Counted from the first letter of the stretch, positions 7,893 to 17,535 are shown. The stretch: 64,000 nucleotides of DNA from JBOFDK01 sp051646925 (GCA_051646925.1 JBOFDK010000090.1:1-64000), one strand, 5' to 3'. Program-made: numbers and translations. The notes: generated by a model from the letters alone, not told the origin.

Positions 7893-8650
7893 TTTTGACT
7901 CACCTCTTTTTGCTTCGCTATAATAATTGCAATATTATCTACTCCACCTTCATCATTTGCACACTGAAAAAGCTCTTCTATAACTTTATCAATAGGTTCT
8001 TTTTCTTTATATACTATTTTATGAATTATTTCATCTTGCACCATTGATGTAAGACCATCTGAACACAATAAAATATAATCAACATCCTCTAGTGATTTTT
8101 TTAGTGTATCAACTTTTAGTGGTTCATATGTACCAACAGCACGCGTTATTACGTGCCTATGTGGATGTTTTTTCATATCATTTTTTGAAATAATACCTTT
8201 ATCATGCATCTCTTGTACTAATGAATGATCTTTAGTAATTTGCTGTATAGTTTCTGAATTTATAACATACATACGACTATCTCCGACATGTGCAATATAC
8301 GCTGTTTTTTTGTAAACGGTACATAACGTCATAGTCGTACCCATGCCTTTCCATTCCATATTATCTTGACTTTTTGTAAAAATAACGTGGTTTGCATGAA
8401 TTATTCCACGTTTTAATAACGTGAAAAGCTCTTCTTCTGTTGTAATTTTCACTCTTTTATGTTGTTCAATATATGCACAAAATGCGTCAATAGCAAGTTG
8501 ACTTGCGACCTGACCACCTTTGTGCCCCCCCATACCATCAGCTACGATATATAAATTTTGCAATACACCTATTGGCTTGTTTGATACAAAAACATAATCT
8601 TCATTTTTTGTACGTTTTTTTCCAATATCTGTTTTTCCAACAGCTATCAT
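7886..8650 (-). CDS. prpC: PP2C-family Ser/Thr phosphatase (PrpC/Stp)
   Basis: A 254-aa metal-dependent phosphatase that reverses the adjacent PASTA kinase. Motifs include GKKRTKNEDY, VADGMGGHKGGQVAS, the HVGDSRMY block, TKDHSLVQEM, HRHVITRAVG, LLCSDGLTSMV and DNIAIIIA, with Mg/Mn-binding aspartates in the expected places. I chose ATG 8650 (six bases after GAGGTG); the GTG at 8659 would overlap the ribosome site. It starts one base after the rlmN stop and overlaps pknB by seven bases. Confidence 0.95.
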   Translation of the reverse strand: MIAVGKTDIGKKRTKNEDYVFVSNKPIGVLQNLYIVADGMGGHKGGQVASQLAIDAFCAYIEQHKRVKITTEEELFTLLKRGIIHANHVIFTKSQDNMEWKGMGTTMTLCTVYKKTAYIAHVGDSRMYVINSETIQQITKDHSLVQEMHDKGIISKNDMKKHPHRHVITRAVGTYEPLKVDTLKKSLEDVDYILLCSDGLTSMVQDEIIHKIVYKEKEPIDKVIEELFQCANDEGGVDNIAIIIAKQKEVSQKC

Positions 8651-8651
8651 C

Positions 8652-9689
8652 TTACTCACCTCTTTTTTTTAAATATCTCCGTCTTAATTGACCACAAGCT
8701 GCATCAATATCTGATCCTAGCTTTCTTCTAATTGTTGCTTCAATATTATATGTTTTAAGTGTTTTAACAAATTTTTCAGCATTTTCTAATGTAGTAGCTT
8801 TAAATTCTCTCTCTGCAATCGGATTAATAGGAATTAAATTAACATGAGCTAACATTCCTTTTAATAATTTTCCTAAACGCTTCGCATCCTCTACGCTATC
8901 GTTTTCTCCTTCGATTAATGCATATTCAAATGTCATTCTTCTACCTGTTTTATTTATATAATATTTACAAGCTTCTAGAAGCGTTTCAATATTATATGCA
9001 TTTGCAATTGGCATAATTACTTTTCTTTTTTCATCTGTTGTTGCATGAAGTGAAATAGCTAAAGTAATTTGAAGTTCTTTATCTGCAAGTTCATATATTT
9101 TCGGTACAAGACCACAAGTTGAAACAGTTATGTGTCTTTGTCCTATATTTTGACCTTTTTCACTGTTAATAATTTCCACAAATCTCAGCGTTGCATCAAG
9201 TTTTTCTAGTGGTTCTCCACTACCCATAATAACTACATTCGAAATACGTGTATCTGCATCTTGTGATGCCATATAAATTTGCGCAAGCATTTCTGATGGT
9301 GTCAAATTACGTACAACACCGTCTAACGTTGACGCACAAAATGTACATCCCATTCTACAACCTACTTGTGATGAAATACAAATAGAAACACCATGCTTAT
9401 AACGCATTAGCACACTTTCTATTATATGGGAATCAGATAATTCAAACAAGTATTTTATTGTTCCATCTATTTGTGATACAAATTTTTCACGTATTTTTAT
9501 ATTTCGTATAGGCCAATCTTTTTTTAATTGTTCTCTAAATGCTAACGGCAAGTTGCTCATTTCGTCATAATTCCAAATCATCTTTTCATGTAACCATTCA
9601 AAAAGTTGTTTCGCACGAAACTTTCCTTGTTTGTACTGTATGACAACAGCCTCTAACTCATCTATTGTCATACTTGCAATATCATTCAT
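8652..9689 (-). CDS. rlmN: 23S rRNA (adenine-2503-C2) methyltransferase, radical SAM
   Basis: A 345-aa radical-SAM enzyme that methylates A2503 of 23S rRNA (and A37 of some tRNAs). The Fe-S motif CRMGCTFCAS (CxxxCxxC) and the SAM motif MGSGEPLE are present, as is the conserved catalytic cysteine region near DAACGQL. I moved the start to ATG 9689: AAGGGA precedes it, and the resulting length fits the family, whereas the 14-codon extension overlaps rsmB. It lies between rsmB and prpC, as in B. subtilis. Confidence 0.95.
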   Translation of the reverse strand: MNDIASMTIDELEAVVIQYKQGKFRAKQLFEWLHEKMIWNYDEMSNLPLAFREQLKKDWPIRNIKIREKFVSQIDGTIKYLFELSDSHIIESVLMRYKHGVSICISSQVGCRMGCTFCASTLDGVVRNLTPSEMLAQIYMASQDADTRISNVVIMGSGEPLEKLDATLRFVEIINSEKGQNIGQRHITVSTCGLVPKIYELADKELQITLAISLHATTDEKRKVIMPIANAYNIETLLEACKYYINKTGRRMTFEYALIEGENDSVEDAKRLGKLLKGMLAHVNLIPINPIAEREFKATTLENAEKFVKTLKTYNIEATIRRKLGSDIDAACGQLRRRYLKKRGE

Positions 9690-9693
9690 CAAA

Positions 9694-11031
9694 CTATCCC
9701 TTCTTTCGTAACTTAGCAATGAAAAATCCATCTGATCCCATTACTGTCGGTAATATTTCTATATAAGCATTGTCTTTTAATTCTTTTTTTAAACATTCCG
9801 GTAAATAACGTTCTATCGTATCTTTTTCAAGTCCCAATACTGTTTCAGCGTAAGTAACCATTTCTTCATTTTCTTTAGTATTTAAAGTACATGTACTATA
9901 TACTAATACGCCGCCCGGTTTTAAATACTCTACCGCTTTTTCTAAAAGTATTTTTTGAAGCGCTACAATTTGCTCCATAGCTTCTACTGATTGTCTATAT
10001 CTAATGTCTGGCTTTCTTTTTATTATACCTAAGCCTGAACATGGCGCATCTAATAAAATTTTATCAAATTTTCCAATCCAGTTTTCATTTAAAACAGTTC
10101 CATCATGCACATACGTTTGAATATTTGTTAACCCTAATCGTTTAGCATTTTTTTGAACTATTTCTATTTTGTGAGCATAAAGATCCGCCGCAATAACTGT
10201 TCCTGTATTTTCCATAAGTGTTGCAATATGCGTTGTTTTACCACCTGGCGCACTACACATATCTAGTACCATATCTTCTTTTTGGGCATCTACAACGTGT
10301 GCTACAAGCATTGCACTTTCGTCTTGCACTGTCCATTCTCCTGCCTGATAACTATTATGTTTTGCAATATTACCTGTTTGTTTTACTATATAACCTTCAG
10401 CTACTTGGCTTTTTGATACTATTTCCACGCCTTCTTCTTCTATATGGCTAATAAATGTGTTTTTATCTACTTTTAGAGGATTATGTCTTATACTAACGTG
10501 TGCACGCTCATTTAGTTCTTCTAATAATTTTTCAGCAACATCTACACCGTATTGTTTTGTCCACAAAGTTATAATCCATTCTGGGACTGAGTAGTATACA
10601 CTTAAATATTCTACTTGGTTATTTTTTTTATCTGGATATGTTATATTTTCTTTTTGACGTGCAATCGTACGTAAAACACCGTTTACAAATGATGATAAAT
10701 TACTCATTTTACGACGATGCATAATTTTAACCGCTTCATTTGTTACTGCTGAATCTGGTACTTTATCTAAAAATATTAATTGGTACGTACTCATTCTTAA
10801 TAGTGCACGTACAAATGGTTTCATTTTTTTTATAGGTGTTTTTGAAAATTGTCCAATAATATAATCTAGCCTAAGTTTATATTTTATCGTTCCATATACA
10901 ACTTCATTTGCAAATTTACGATCTTTTTCATCCACTTGCTCAAGTGCCTCTTTTAAGGCTAGTTGGATATAACTTTCATCTTTTTCCATAGCTACTAATA
11001 AATCAACTATTTGTTCTCTAGCACTTTTCAT
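9694..11031 (-). CDS. rsmB: 16S rRNA (cytosine-967-C5) methyltransferase RsmB
   Basis: A 445-aa RsmB/Sun protein. The N-terminal NusB-like RNA-binding domain (about 1-130) is followed by the Rossmann methyltransferase with LDMCSAPGGKTTHIA (SAM loop), the DAPCSGLG motif (motif IV) and YSTCTLNTKENE (catalytic cysteine region, motif VI). The start ATG 11031 has a GAGGAT site. It sits between the metallopeptidase gene and rlmN. A terminator lies just upstream at 11075-11101, so rsmB may be partly independent. Confidence 0.95.
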   Translation of the reverse strand: MKSAREQIVDLLVAMEKDESYIQLALKEALEQVDEKDRKFANEVVYGTIKYKLRLDYIIGQFSKTPIKKMKPFVRALLRMSTYQLIFLDKVPDSAVTNEAVKIMHRRKMSNLSSFVNGVLRTIARQKENITYPDKKNNQVEYLSVYYSVPEWIITLWTKQYGVDVAEKLLEELNERAHVSIRHNPLKVDKNTFISHIEEEGVEIVSKSQVAEGYIVKQTGNIAKHNSYQAGEWTVQDESAMLVAHVVDAQKEDMVLDMCSAPGGKTTHIATLMENTGTVIAADLYAHKIEIVQKNAKRLGLTNIQTYVHDGTVLNENWIGKFDKILLDAPCSGLGIIKRKPDIRYRQSVEAMEQIVALQKILLEKAVEYLKPGGVLVYSTCTLNTKENEEMVTYAETVLGLEKDTIERYLPECLKKELKDNAYIEILPTVMGSDGFFIAKLRKKG

Positions 11032-11074
11032 TTGTTATCCTCACTTTATCTAATTCATTTAATAATTAATCTGT

Positions 11075-11101
11075 AAAAAAGGCGCTTTTTAGGCGCCTTT
11101 T
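11075..11101 (-). terminator. Terminator after the zinc metallopeptidase gene
   Basis: On the minus strand AAAAGGCGC and GCGCCTTTT pair over nine bases, and the run continues to six Ts. It begins at the stop codon of the 11100-11774 gene and would attenuate transcription into rsmB. Confidence 0.75.
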
Positions 11102-11774
11102 AATCATTATTTCTATTACCATATATTAAAAACAAACGAAGAAGCATTAGTATTGACGTTGCCGCTGCTGCTACATATGTAAACGCTGCCGCATTCAATA
11201 CTTCTTTAGCACCTTTTAATTCTTCTGGCCCTAAAATACCACTTTCACTAAGCGCTGCAACCGCACGCTTTGAAGCATCTAATTCAACTGGTAATGTAAC
11301 TAATGCAAATAAAGTAGTAAAAGCAAATAAAATTAAACCTATAGTTGTCATACTTGAAAGTGATGTAAATATTCCAAGTAAAATAATAGGCACTGATAAT
11401 TTGCTTGCAAAACTAGTAATTGGAAATAATGTATGTCTAAATCTTAAAAAACTATAATCCGTTGCATCTTGAATCGCATGCCCTACTTCATGTGCTGCTA
11501 CACTAACAGCTGATAACGAGTTTTGCCCGTATACTGTCTGTGATAAAAATACTTCTTTAGTTAATGGATTATAATGATCAGTCATAGATCCTCCAACTGA
11601 TCGAACATTTACATTATTTATTCCTTCCATCGTTAAAATACGACGTGCAGTGTCTTCACCTGTATATCCTGATACTGCTCTAACACGAGAGTATTTATTA
11701 AATGCACCTTGTACTTTTGCACTTGCTATAACCGGAATAATTGAAATTAATAAAAACAACCCTAAATAAGACAT
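11100..11774 (-). CDS. Membrane zinc metallopeptidase (YugP family)
   Basis: A 224-aa membrane protein of the neutral zinc metallopeptidase family (B. subtilis YugP-like). The catalytic motif HEVGH is in SVAAHEVGHAIQDA (about residues 90-103). Hydrophobic helices occur at the N-terminus (LGLFLLISIIPVIASA), about 120-165 and near the C-terminus (about 195-215). The family's substrate is not known to me. In many clostridia it lies between fmt and rsmB, as here; in B. subtilis it is elsewhere. Confidence 0.88.
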   Translation of the reverse strand: MSYLGLFLLISIIPVIASAKVQGAFNKYSRVRAVSGYTGEDTARRILTMEGINNVNVRSVGGSMTDHYNPLTKEVFLSQTVYGQNSLSAVSVAAHEVGHAIQDATDYSFLRFRHTLFPITSFASKLSVPIILLGIFTSLSSMTTIGLILFAFTTLFALVTLPVELDASKRAVAALSESGILGPEELKGAKEVLNAAAFTYVAAAATSILMLLRLFLIYGNRNND

Positions 11775-11822
11775 AAACTCAGCTCCTTTTTTATTGTTTT
11801 TTAAATAACTCTTATCTTACTA

Positions 11823-12776
11823 CTATTTTCCTAAAACAACATCTGCCTTAATGGTATTTCCTTTGATATACTCAGAAACAAGCATTCTTTTTTTGTTAGG
11901 TGCTTGAATCTCAGAAACAAGCATAATTCCGTCACCTGTTTTTACTAGCATACCATTTTTATCTACCAAACAAATCGTTCCAGCTAATACTTTATCATAT
12001 TGGCTTACAATCAATTCATCAGATATTATATCAGCTGACCATACTTTAAACACCTGACCTTCATAAAATGTATAAGCTCCTGGCCATGGATTTACACCTC
12101 TTACTAAGCAATCAATATTTTTACTATTTTTTGCCCAATCAATTTCACCTAGTGCTTTTTGAATTGGTGGCGCGTAAGTTGCTTCTTCATCATTTTGAGC
12201 AACTCTTCCTTTTCCGCCATCTATAATTTGTGGCATAGCTAACTTTAATGTTTCTGCACCAACTATTTTCATTTTATCATGTAGTGTTTGATAAGTATCG
12301 TTTTTTTCAACTGGCATAGTTGTAGTTAGTAGCATATCTCCAGTATCCATACCTTTATTCATATACATAATAGTGACACCTGTTTCTTCTTCACCATTAA
12401 TAATACACCACTGGATAGGCGCTGCCCCTCTATAATGTGGTAATAAAGAACCATGAATATTAATACATCCAAGTGGCGGAATTTCCAAAATGGATTCTGG
12501 TAAAATTTGACCATATGCTACAACAATCATAACATCTGGTTTTAAAGCTTTTATGTCGCTTAAAAACTCTTCATTTTCTTTAACACGATTTGGCTGAAAT
12601 ACAGTTAAGTCATATTTTAACGCTAACTCTTTTACAGGAGATATAACTTCTTTTTTACCTCTGCCTTTTGGACGATCTGGCTGCGTCACTACTCCAACTA
12701 TTTCGTGTCCTTCATCTATTAACATCTGTAATGTTGGCACCGAAAATTCCGGTGTTCCCATAAAAACAACTTTCAT
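11823..12776 (-). CDS. fmt: Methionyl-tRNA formyltransferase
   Basis: A 317-aa enzyme that formylates the initiator Met-tRNA using 10-formyl-tetrahydrofolate. Motifs include the opening VVFMGTPEFSVPTL, VVAYGQILP, the catalytic NIHGSLLPHYRGAAPIQW segment (Asn, His) and GVTIMYMNKGMDTGDML. The C-terminal domain that binds the tRNA follows from about residue 205. It is 17 bases downstream of def, the standard pairing of formylation and deformylation. Confidence 0.96.
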   Translation of the reverse strand: MKVVFMGTPEFSVPTLQMLIDEGHEIVGVVTQPDRPKGRGKKEVISPVKELALKYDLTVFQPNRVKENEEFLSDIKALKPDVMIVVAYGQILPESILEIPPLGCINIHGSLLPHYRGAAPIQWCIINGEEETGVTIMYMNKGMDTGDMLLTTTMPVEKNDTYQTLHDKMKIVGAETLKLAMPQIIDGGKGRVAQNDEEATYAPPIQKALGEIDWAKNSKNIDCLVRGVNPWPGAYTFYEGQVFKVWSADIISDELIVSQYDKVLAGTICLVDKNGMLVKTGDGIMLVSEIQAPNKKRMLVSEYIKGNTIKADVVLGK

Positions 12777-12793
12777 AGTATACCTCCTAAAGG

Positions 12794-13261
12794 CTATTCT
12801 TCAATTTGCGCCTCTTCAAGTTCACCTTCTACTAAATCAATAAACAGATTTCCTTCTAAATGGTCATTTTCATGTAATAATGCACGAGCCATTAGTTCTT
12901 CTCCTGTTACTTCAAAATATTCACCATTACGATTTTGCGCTTTTACTGTAACACGATTTGGTCTTCTAACTAAGCCATAACATCCAGGAACACTTAGGCA
13001 ACCTTCCTGCCCAAACTGCTCACCATCTGTTTTTATTATTTCTGGGTTAATGAATTCTATTAAACCATCACCTACATCTACAACGAAAATTCTTTTTAAA
13101 ATTCCTATTTGCGGAGCTGCAAGACCAACACCTTCAGCTTCATACATTGTATCACGCATATCATCTAATAATATGTGCAATTTTTCATCAAATTTTTCAA
13201 CTCTTTTAGATATTTTTCTTAAAACCTCATCTTGTTTTGTTCTTATAGTACGTATTGCCAT
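12794..13261 (-). CDS. def: Peptide deformylase
   Basis: A 155-aa metalloenzyme removing the N-formyl group from new proteins. The three family motifs are present: GLAAPQIG, EGCLSVPG (metal-binding Cys) and LLHENDHLEG (HExxH). I took ATG 13261 with GGAGATG before it; a longer frame to 13306 overlaps priA and lacks a ribosome site. It is downstream of priA and upstream of fmt, as in many Firmicutes. Confidence 0.96.
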   Translation of the reverse strand: MAIRTIRTKQDEVLRKISKRVEKFDEKLHILLDDMRDTMYEAEGVGLAAPQIGILKRIFVVDVGDGLIEFINPEIIKTDGEQFGQEGCLSVPGCYGLVRRPNRVTVKAQNRNGEYFEVTGEELMARALLHENDHLEGNLFIDLVEGELEEAQIEE

Positions 13262-13275
13262 TGTTTCATCTCCTT

Positions 13276-15522
13276 TTATAACATCATAAACGGGTCTATG
13301 TCCCAACTGATTTTTATTTGTTCTACCTTTTCACGCTTTTGAAACTGTTCTAAGCAGTATTGCCCATATAACATTATTCTATCACGTTCATCTCCAATTA
13401 TAACTATTTTCCACCGATAATCATCTGCAATCTTTCCAATAGTTGCAACTGTTGGTCCTAATATACGGAAAAATTTTTTCTTGTTATAATACTGATAATA
13501 TTGCGCTAATAAATGTGATTTTTGAATCACTTCTTTTTCATTTTTTCCTGTAATTAACAGCTGAAAAACATGTGTATACGGCGGATACCCCATCTGTTCA
13601 CGATGTGATAATTCTGCCTCATAAAATGCTTTTTGCTGAAAATTTTTCACTTGTTGTAATACACCATTGTCAGGATTATATGTTTGTATAAATACTCTGC
13701 CCGCAAGTGAACCTCTCCCAGCGCGTCCTAATACTTGTGTTAGTAGCTGAAAAGTTCTCTCCCCGCTTCTAAAATCTTGCATAAAAAGCGACTGATCTGC
13801 CGCAATTACACCAACTAACGTTACGTTTGGAAAATCATGCCCTTTAGCAATCATCTGTGTTCCAACTAATACGTTAAATTCACGATTTTTAAATGCTTGT
13901 AATATTTTAGCATGTCCTTCTTTACCTGTTGTAGTATCAAAGTCCATTCGCCTAACACCATACATATGAAAAAAAGTATTCAAATATGCTTCAACTTTTT
14001 CTGTACCATTTCCAAAAAAACGAATATGTTTACTTCCGCATTCTGGACATATTTCTGGAATTGCCTGTTCGGAGCCGCAATGATGACATATAACTTTATT
14101 ATCCTGTAAATGATACGTCATTGCAATATCACAATGTTTACATTTTACAACGTAACCACAACTTCTACAATTAATAAATGTCGAATGTCCTCTTCTGTTT
14201 ATAAGTAACATCACTTGTTGATTTTCTTTAAGCGTTGTTTCAATTGCTTCATGTAACTCTTCGCTTATAACATTTGGGTTTCCTTTTTGCAGTTCCTGCC
14301 TCATATCAACGATTGTAACATTAGGTAACATTGCCCCTGTCGCTCTTTTCGTTAATATTAGCTTTTCCATATTTCCTTTCTCCGCCTCGTAGTAACTTTC
14401 TATACTAGGAGTCGCCGAAGCTAAAAGCACCGTTCCTTTTTGAAATGCCATACGCTCTTTTGCAAGATCGGCAGCATGATATTTTGGTGTTGTTTCTGAT
14501 TTATACGTCGTTTCATGCTCTTCATCGATGACAATTAAACCTAAGTTTGGCATAGGCATAAACACTGCGCTTCTTGGGCCAATTACTACACTAACCTCGC
14601 CTTGTAAAACACGTGCATATAACTGCTGCCTTTCATTTACATTCATCCTACTATGATTAAGTGCTACTGCATTACCAAAACGTTCTTCAAAACGCTTGAA
14701 TGTCTGAGGAGTTAGTGCAATTTCTGGAACAAGCACAATCGCTGTTTGTTTTTTTTTGATTGCACTTCTAATTGCATGTAAAAACACTTCTGTCTTTCCG
14801 CTACCTGTCACACCTTCTAATAAAATCACATGACTACTATCATCATCTAGACATGTATTAATATGCATGCAAGCAACTTCTTGTTCATCATTTAACATTT
14901 GAAAAGCATTATCTTGAATATCATCTAACTTAAACGGTATTGTAACTATATCTTTTTGTATAATTCCTTTTTTGATTAACGTTTGCAAGCTACTTTGGCT
15001 AAATTCCTCACAGTTTTTTAACTGCGTTTCTTCTATTTTACCTTTATCTAAAAGTAGTTCTAGTAAAAATTTTTGTTTTTCAAATGTCTTTTTATGACAA
15101 TTTGCGCCACAAAACCTAGCTACCTCTGGTCTTTTCCATGCCAATTGATAATAAACTTCTGATGGACGCTTATACGTAATAGGCGATTCTGTAAGTCCTG
15201 GTGGTAAAACCGTTTGAATAGCTAGAGCATATGTAGTTCCGTATGCTTTTACCATGTATGATACTAAATGTAGTATCTCTTTTGATAAAATTGGTGGCTC
15301 ATCAATAAACTCTGCAATCATTTTCATTTTATACTTACTCTCAGGCGGTGTTTCACTAATTGCCATCACATATCCAATTTGATGATTATTACGCATGCCA
15401 AATGGTACTTTAACACGCATACCAACTTGAATATCCATTTCTTCTGGGATTTCATAAGTAAAAAACTTATCAATTTCGGGAACTTTGGCAAATTGAATAA
15501 TAATTTGTGCATAAGTCGCCAC
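13276..15522 (-). CDS. priA: Primosomal protein N' (replication restart helicase PriA)
   Basis: A 748-aa superfamily-2 helicase that reloads the replisome at repaired forks. An N-terminal DNA-binding domain leads to the helicase core with LLEGVTGSGKTEVF (Walker A), VIDEEH (Walker B) and LLASATPS. Eight zinc-ligand cysteines follow in the CRSCGYVVKCKHC and CHHCG...CPECGS blocks. The helicase C half contains VLGRAGRG. Translation begins at GTG behind GAGGGGG. The usual coaBC neighbour between rpoZ and priA is absent. Confidence 0.97.
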   Translation of the reverse strand: MATYAQIIIQFAKVPEIDKFFTYEIPEEMDIQVGMRVKVPFGMRNNHQIGYVMAISETPPESKYKMKMIAEFIDEPPILSKEILHLVSYMVKAYGTTYALAIQTVLPPGLTESPITYKRPSEVYYQLAWKRPEVARFCGANCHKKTFEKQKFLLELLLDKGKIEETQLKNCEEFSQSSLQTLIKKGIIQKDIVTIPFKLDDIQDNAFQMLNDEQEVACMHINTCLDDDSSHVILLEGVTGSGKTEVFLHAIRSAIKKKQTAIVLVPEIALTPQTFKRFEERFGNAVALNHSRMNVNERQQLYARVLQGEVSVVIGPRSAVFMPMPNLGLIVIDEEHETTYKSETTPKYHAADLAKERMAFQKGTVLLASATPSIESYYEAEKGNMEKLILTKRATGAMLPNVTIVDMRQELQKGNPNVISEELHEAIETTLKENQQVMLLINRRGHSTFINCRSCGYVVKCKHCDIAMTYHLQDNKVICHHCGSEQAIPEICPECGSKHIRFFGNGTEKVEAYLNTFFHMYGVRRMDFDTTTGKEGHAKILQAFKNREFNVLVGTQMIAKGHDFPNVTLVGVIAADQSLFMQDFRSGERTFQLLTQVLGRAGRGSLAGRVFIQTYNPDNGVLQQVKNFQQKAFYEAELSHREQMGYPPYTHVFQLLITGKNEKEVIQKSHLLAQYYQYYNKKKFFRILGPTVATIGKIADDYRWKIVIIGDERDRIMLYGQYCLEQFQKREKVEQIKISWDIDPFMML

Positions 15523-15555
15523 TACAATCCCCCTCTTAACTACTTCTTAATATAA

Positions 15556-15582
15556 AGAGAAACAAGTGAAATTCACTTGTTT
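15556..15582 (-). terminator. Possible terminator between rpoZ and priA
   Basis: A roughly 9-bp stem (AAACAAGTG/CACTTGTTT) overlaps the rpoZ stop codon and is followed on the minus strand by a T-rich, interrupted tract. It may only attenuate. Confidence 0.45.
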
Positions 15583-15886
15583 ATCCTTCTAAATGACGCT
15601 CTTTAATTTTTATTTTTCCAGTATATAATTCATCTACTGCTATAGAAGTTGGTTTTTTATGTTTTAAAATTTCATTGAATTCTGCTGCTTCTTTGATACG
15701 AATAGGATCAATTGGAACATCTATTGTTTTATCTGCTTTTGCAATACTTTCTTCATTAACAATATCAATAATTTGACGTGCTCGTCTAGCAGTTGCAATA
15801 ACTATAGAGTATCGACTAGTAACTACTGTTTCCTCAGCATCATTATTTAATTTTTGCATTAATTGTGTATAAGATGGTTGTAACAT
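15581..15886 (-). CDS. rpoZ: RNA polymerase omega subunit
   Basis: A 101-aa omega subunit, which assists folding and assembly of the beta-prime subunit. The N-terminal core shows SRYSIVIATARRARQI, typical of RpoZ, followed by the KPTSIAVDELYTGKI stretch usual in clostridial forms. It is placed directly after gmk, the conserved pairing. Confidence 0.93.
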   Translation of the reverse strand: MLQPSYTQLMQKLNNDAEETVVTSRYSIVIATARRARQIIDIVNEESIAKADKTIDVPIDPIRIKEAAEFNEILKHKKPTSIAVDELYTGKIKIKERHLEG

Positions 15887-15901
15887 AATAATTTCTCCTT
15901 A

Positions 15902-16507
15902 TTATTGGTTCAGCATATGTTGTATATATTCTTTATAACGATAACTTTTTAATTTTTCTGCAAAAACAATATTTTTTATTGCCTCTACAGCCTGATTTAA
16001 ATCATCGTTAACAACGACATAATCGTATTCTTTAAAAAGTTGTACTTCATCAAGTGCACGGCTTAATCTTTTTTCAATAACATCTAGTGTTTCTGTATTA
16101 CGTCCGACTAAGCGGTTACGTAATTCATCCATCGTTGGCGGCATAACAAATATAAAAATTGCATCTGGGTAAACACTCTTTACTTGCAATGCACCCTGTA
16201 CTTCAATTTCTAATATAATGTCTTTACCACTTTCTATTGTTGTATTGATAAAATCTTTAGGTGTACCATAATAATTATCACAAAAACAAGCATACTCTAA
16301 AAGCTCTTCTTTTGCAATCATACTTTCAAATTCTTCTCTTGTTCTAAAGAAATAATGTGACCCATGTATTTCCCCATCTCTTTGCGCTCTTGTCGTTGCT
16401 GAAATGGATAGAACAAATTGCTCATCTTGAATCAATTCTTTTACTATAGTACCTTTTCCTGAACCAGACGGCCCCGATAATACAATTTTCAAGCCTTCTT
16501 TTCTCAT
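15902..16507 (-). CDS. gmk: Guanylate kinase
   Basis: A 201-aa nucleotide kinase converting GMP to GDP. The P-loop GPSGSGKGT is at about residues 11-19. The GMP-binding segment includes SATTRAQRDGEIHGSHYFF, and ILEIEVQGALQVK is the conserved nucleotide-binding core. It follows yicC after 25 bases. The small remA (DUF370) gene that usually lies between yicC and gmk is not there. Confidence 0.97.
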   Translation of the reverse strand: MRKEGLKIVLSGPSGSGKGTIVKELIQDEQFVLSISATTRAQRDGEIHGSHYFFRTREEFESMIAKEELLEYACFCDNYYGTPKDFINTTIESGKDIILEIEVQGALQVKSVYPDAIFIFVMPPTMDELRNRLVGRNTETLDVIEKRLSRALDEVQLFKEYDYVVVNDDLNQAVEAIKNIVFAEKLKSYRYKEYIQHMLNQ

Positions 16508-16532
16508 AAATTATCTCCTCAAATAGCCTATC

Positions 16533-17411
16533 TTATTCTATATTTTGAATTTGCTCTCGCATTTTTTCAATTTCTGTTTTTAATGCTACCGCATATTGCG
16601 TTACATCATAGTCATTTGCTTTTGATGCAATAGTATTTGCTTCTCTACTCATTTCTTGCATTAAAAAATCTAATTTACGTCCCACACTACCACTTTCTTC
16701 TAAAATTTGTGCTAGTTGCCCTACATGACTTGTAAGCCGTATTAGTTCTTCATCAATTGCCATTCTATCTGCAAAAATAGCGACTTCCGTTGCTAGACGC
16801 ATTTCATCTACTACACCAGGGGCCAAAAGTTGTTTTAATTTATTTTGAAGTTTTTCTTTATATTTTTCGGTAATACGTGGGCTATTTTTAGTAAGTTCAT
16901 CTACATAGGCTTGTACTATTTTACTTTTTTCTAATAAATCTTTTTTTAAAGCACTACCTTCTACTTCTCGCATTTTAATAATTTCATCAAGTGTGTTTTT
17001 TAAAATATTTTGTACTACCGGCCATATAACTTCTAAATCTACGCTTTTTTTATGAATACTTACAAGATCATTTACTTCCATAAGTTCAGCTAAACCTATA
17101 TTGTCTTGAATACCCATCTCCGCACCTAATTTACGTAAACTATTTACATAAGCTCTGCATACACGTTCATTTATAATAATTTCAACATCTTCTTCATTCA
17201 AACTTTGATAATAAAGATTTACGTCTACTTTACCACGCCCGATAGCTTCTTTAATCATTTTTCGCATTTTATCTTCTAATGCATTCAATGATTTTGGCAT
17301 GCGTATATGAATATCACAATACCTATGATTTACACTGCTTATTTCCAAATTAAAACGGTGTCCATCTTCTTCTGTTTCACATCGTCCATAGCCTGTCATA
17401 CTCCGAATCAT
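16533..17411 (-). CDS. YicC/YloC family endoribonuclease
   Basis: A 292-aa YicC/YloC-family protein; family members are endoribonucleases involved in RNA turnover. It begins with the diagnostic MIRSMTGYGRCE and has the SVNHRYCDIHIRMP motif and the C-terminal GRKLDFLMQEMSREANTIASK block. It is the first gene of the long left-hand operon and has its own good promoter at 17463-17491. Confidence 0.93.
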   Translation of the reverse strand: MIRSMTGYGRCETEEDGHRFNLEISSVNHRYCDIHIRMPKSLNALEDKMRKMIKEAIGRGKVDVNLYYQSLNEEDVEIIINERVCRAYVNSLRKLGAEMGIQDNIGLAELMEVNDLVSIHKKSVDLEVIWPVVQNILKNTLDEIIKMREVEGSALKKDLLEKSKIVQAYVDELTKNSPRITEKYKEKLQNKLKQLLAPGVVDEMRLATEVAIFADRMAIDEELIRLTSHVGQLAQILEESGSVGRKLDFLMQEMSREANTIASKANDYDVTQYAVALKTEIEKMREQIQNIE

Positions 17412-17462
17412 TTTTGTACCCGCTTTCTATTACTTGGAATTTTACAACTTCAATTGCTCAAT

Positions 17463-17491
17463 ATTATATCATAGTTTCCTATCAATTTCAA
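17463..17491 (-). promoter_or_regulatory. Promoter of the yicC-thiN operon
   Basis: On the minus strand TTGAAA and TATAAT are separated by exactly 17 bases, with TGA before the -10 (extended -10). It lies 52 bases before the yicC start and is among the best promoter matches in the window. Confidence 0.8.
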
Positions 17492-17508
17492 AAAAAATAT
17501 GCTATACT
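17480..17508 (+). promoter_or_regulatory. Extended -10 promoter of rqcH
   Basis: The plus strand reads TGCTATACT (TGn plus -10) 28 bases before the rqcH start. The -35 position (TATCAA) is poor. It overlaps the opposing yicC promoter. Confidence 0.5.
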
Positions 17509-17535
17509 TCTGCTAAAACAAAGGGGGTATTTTCC

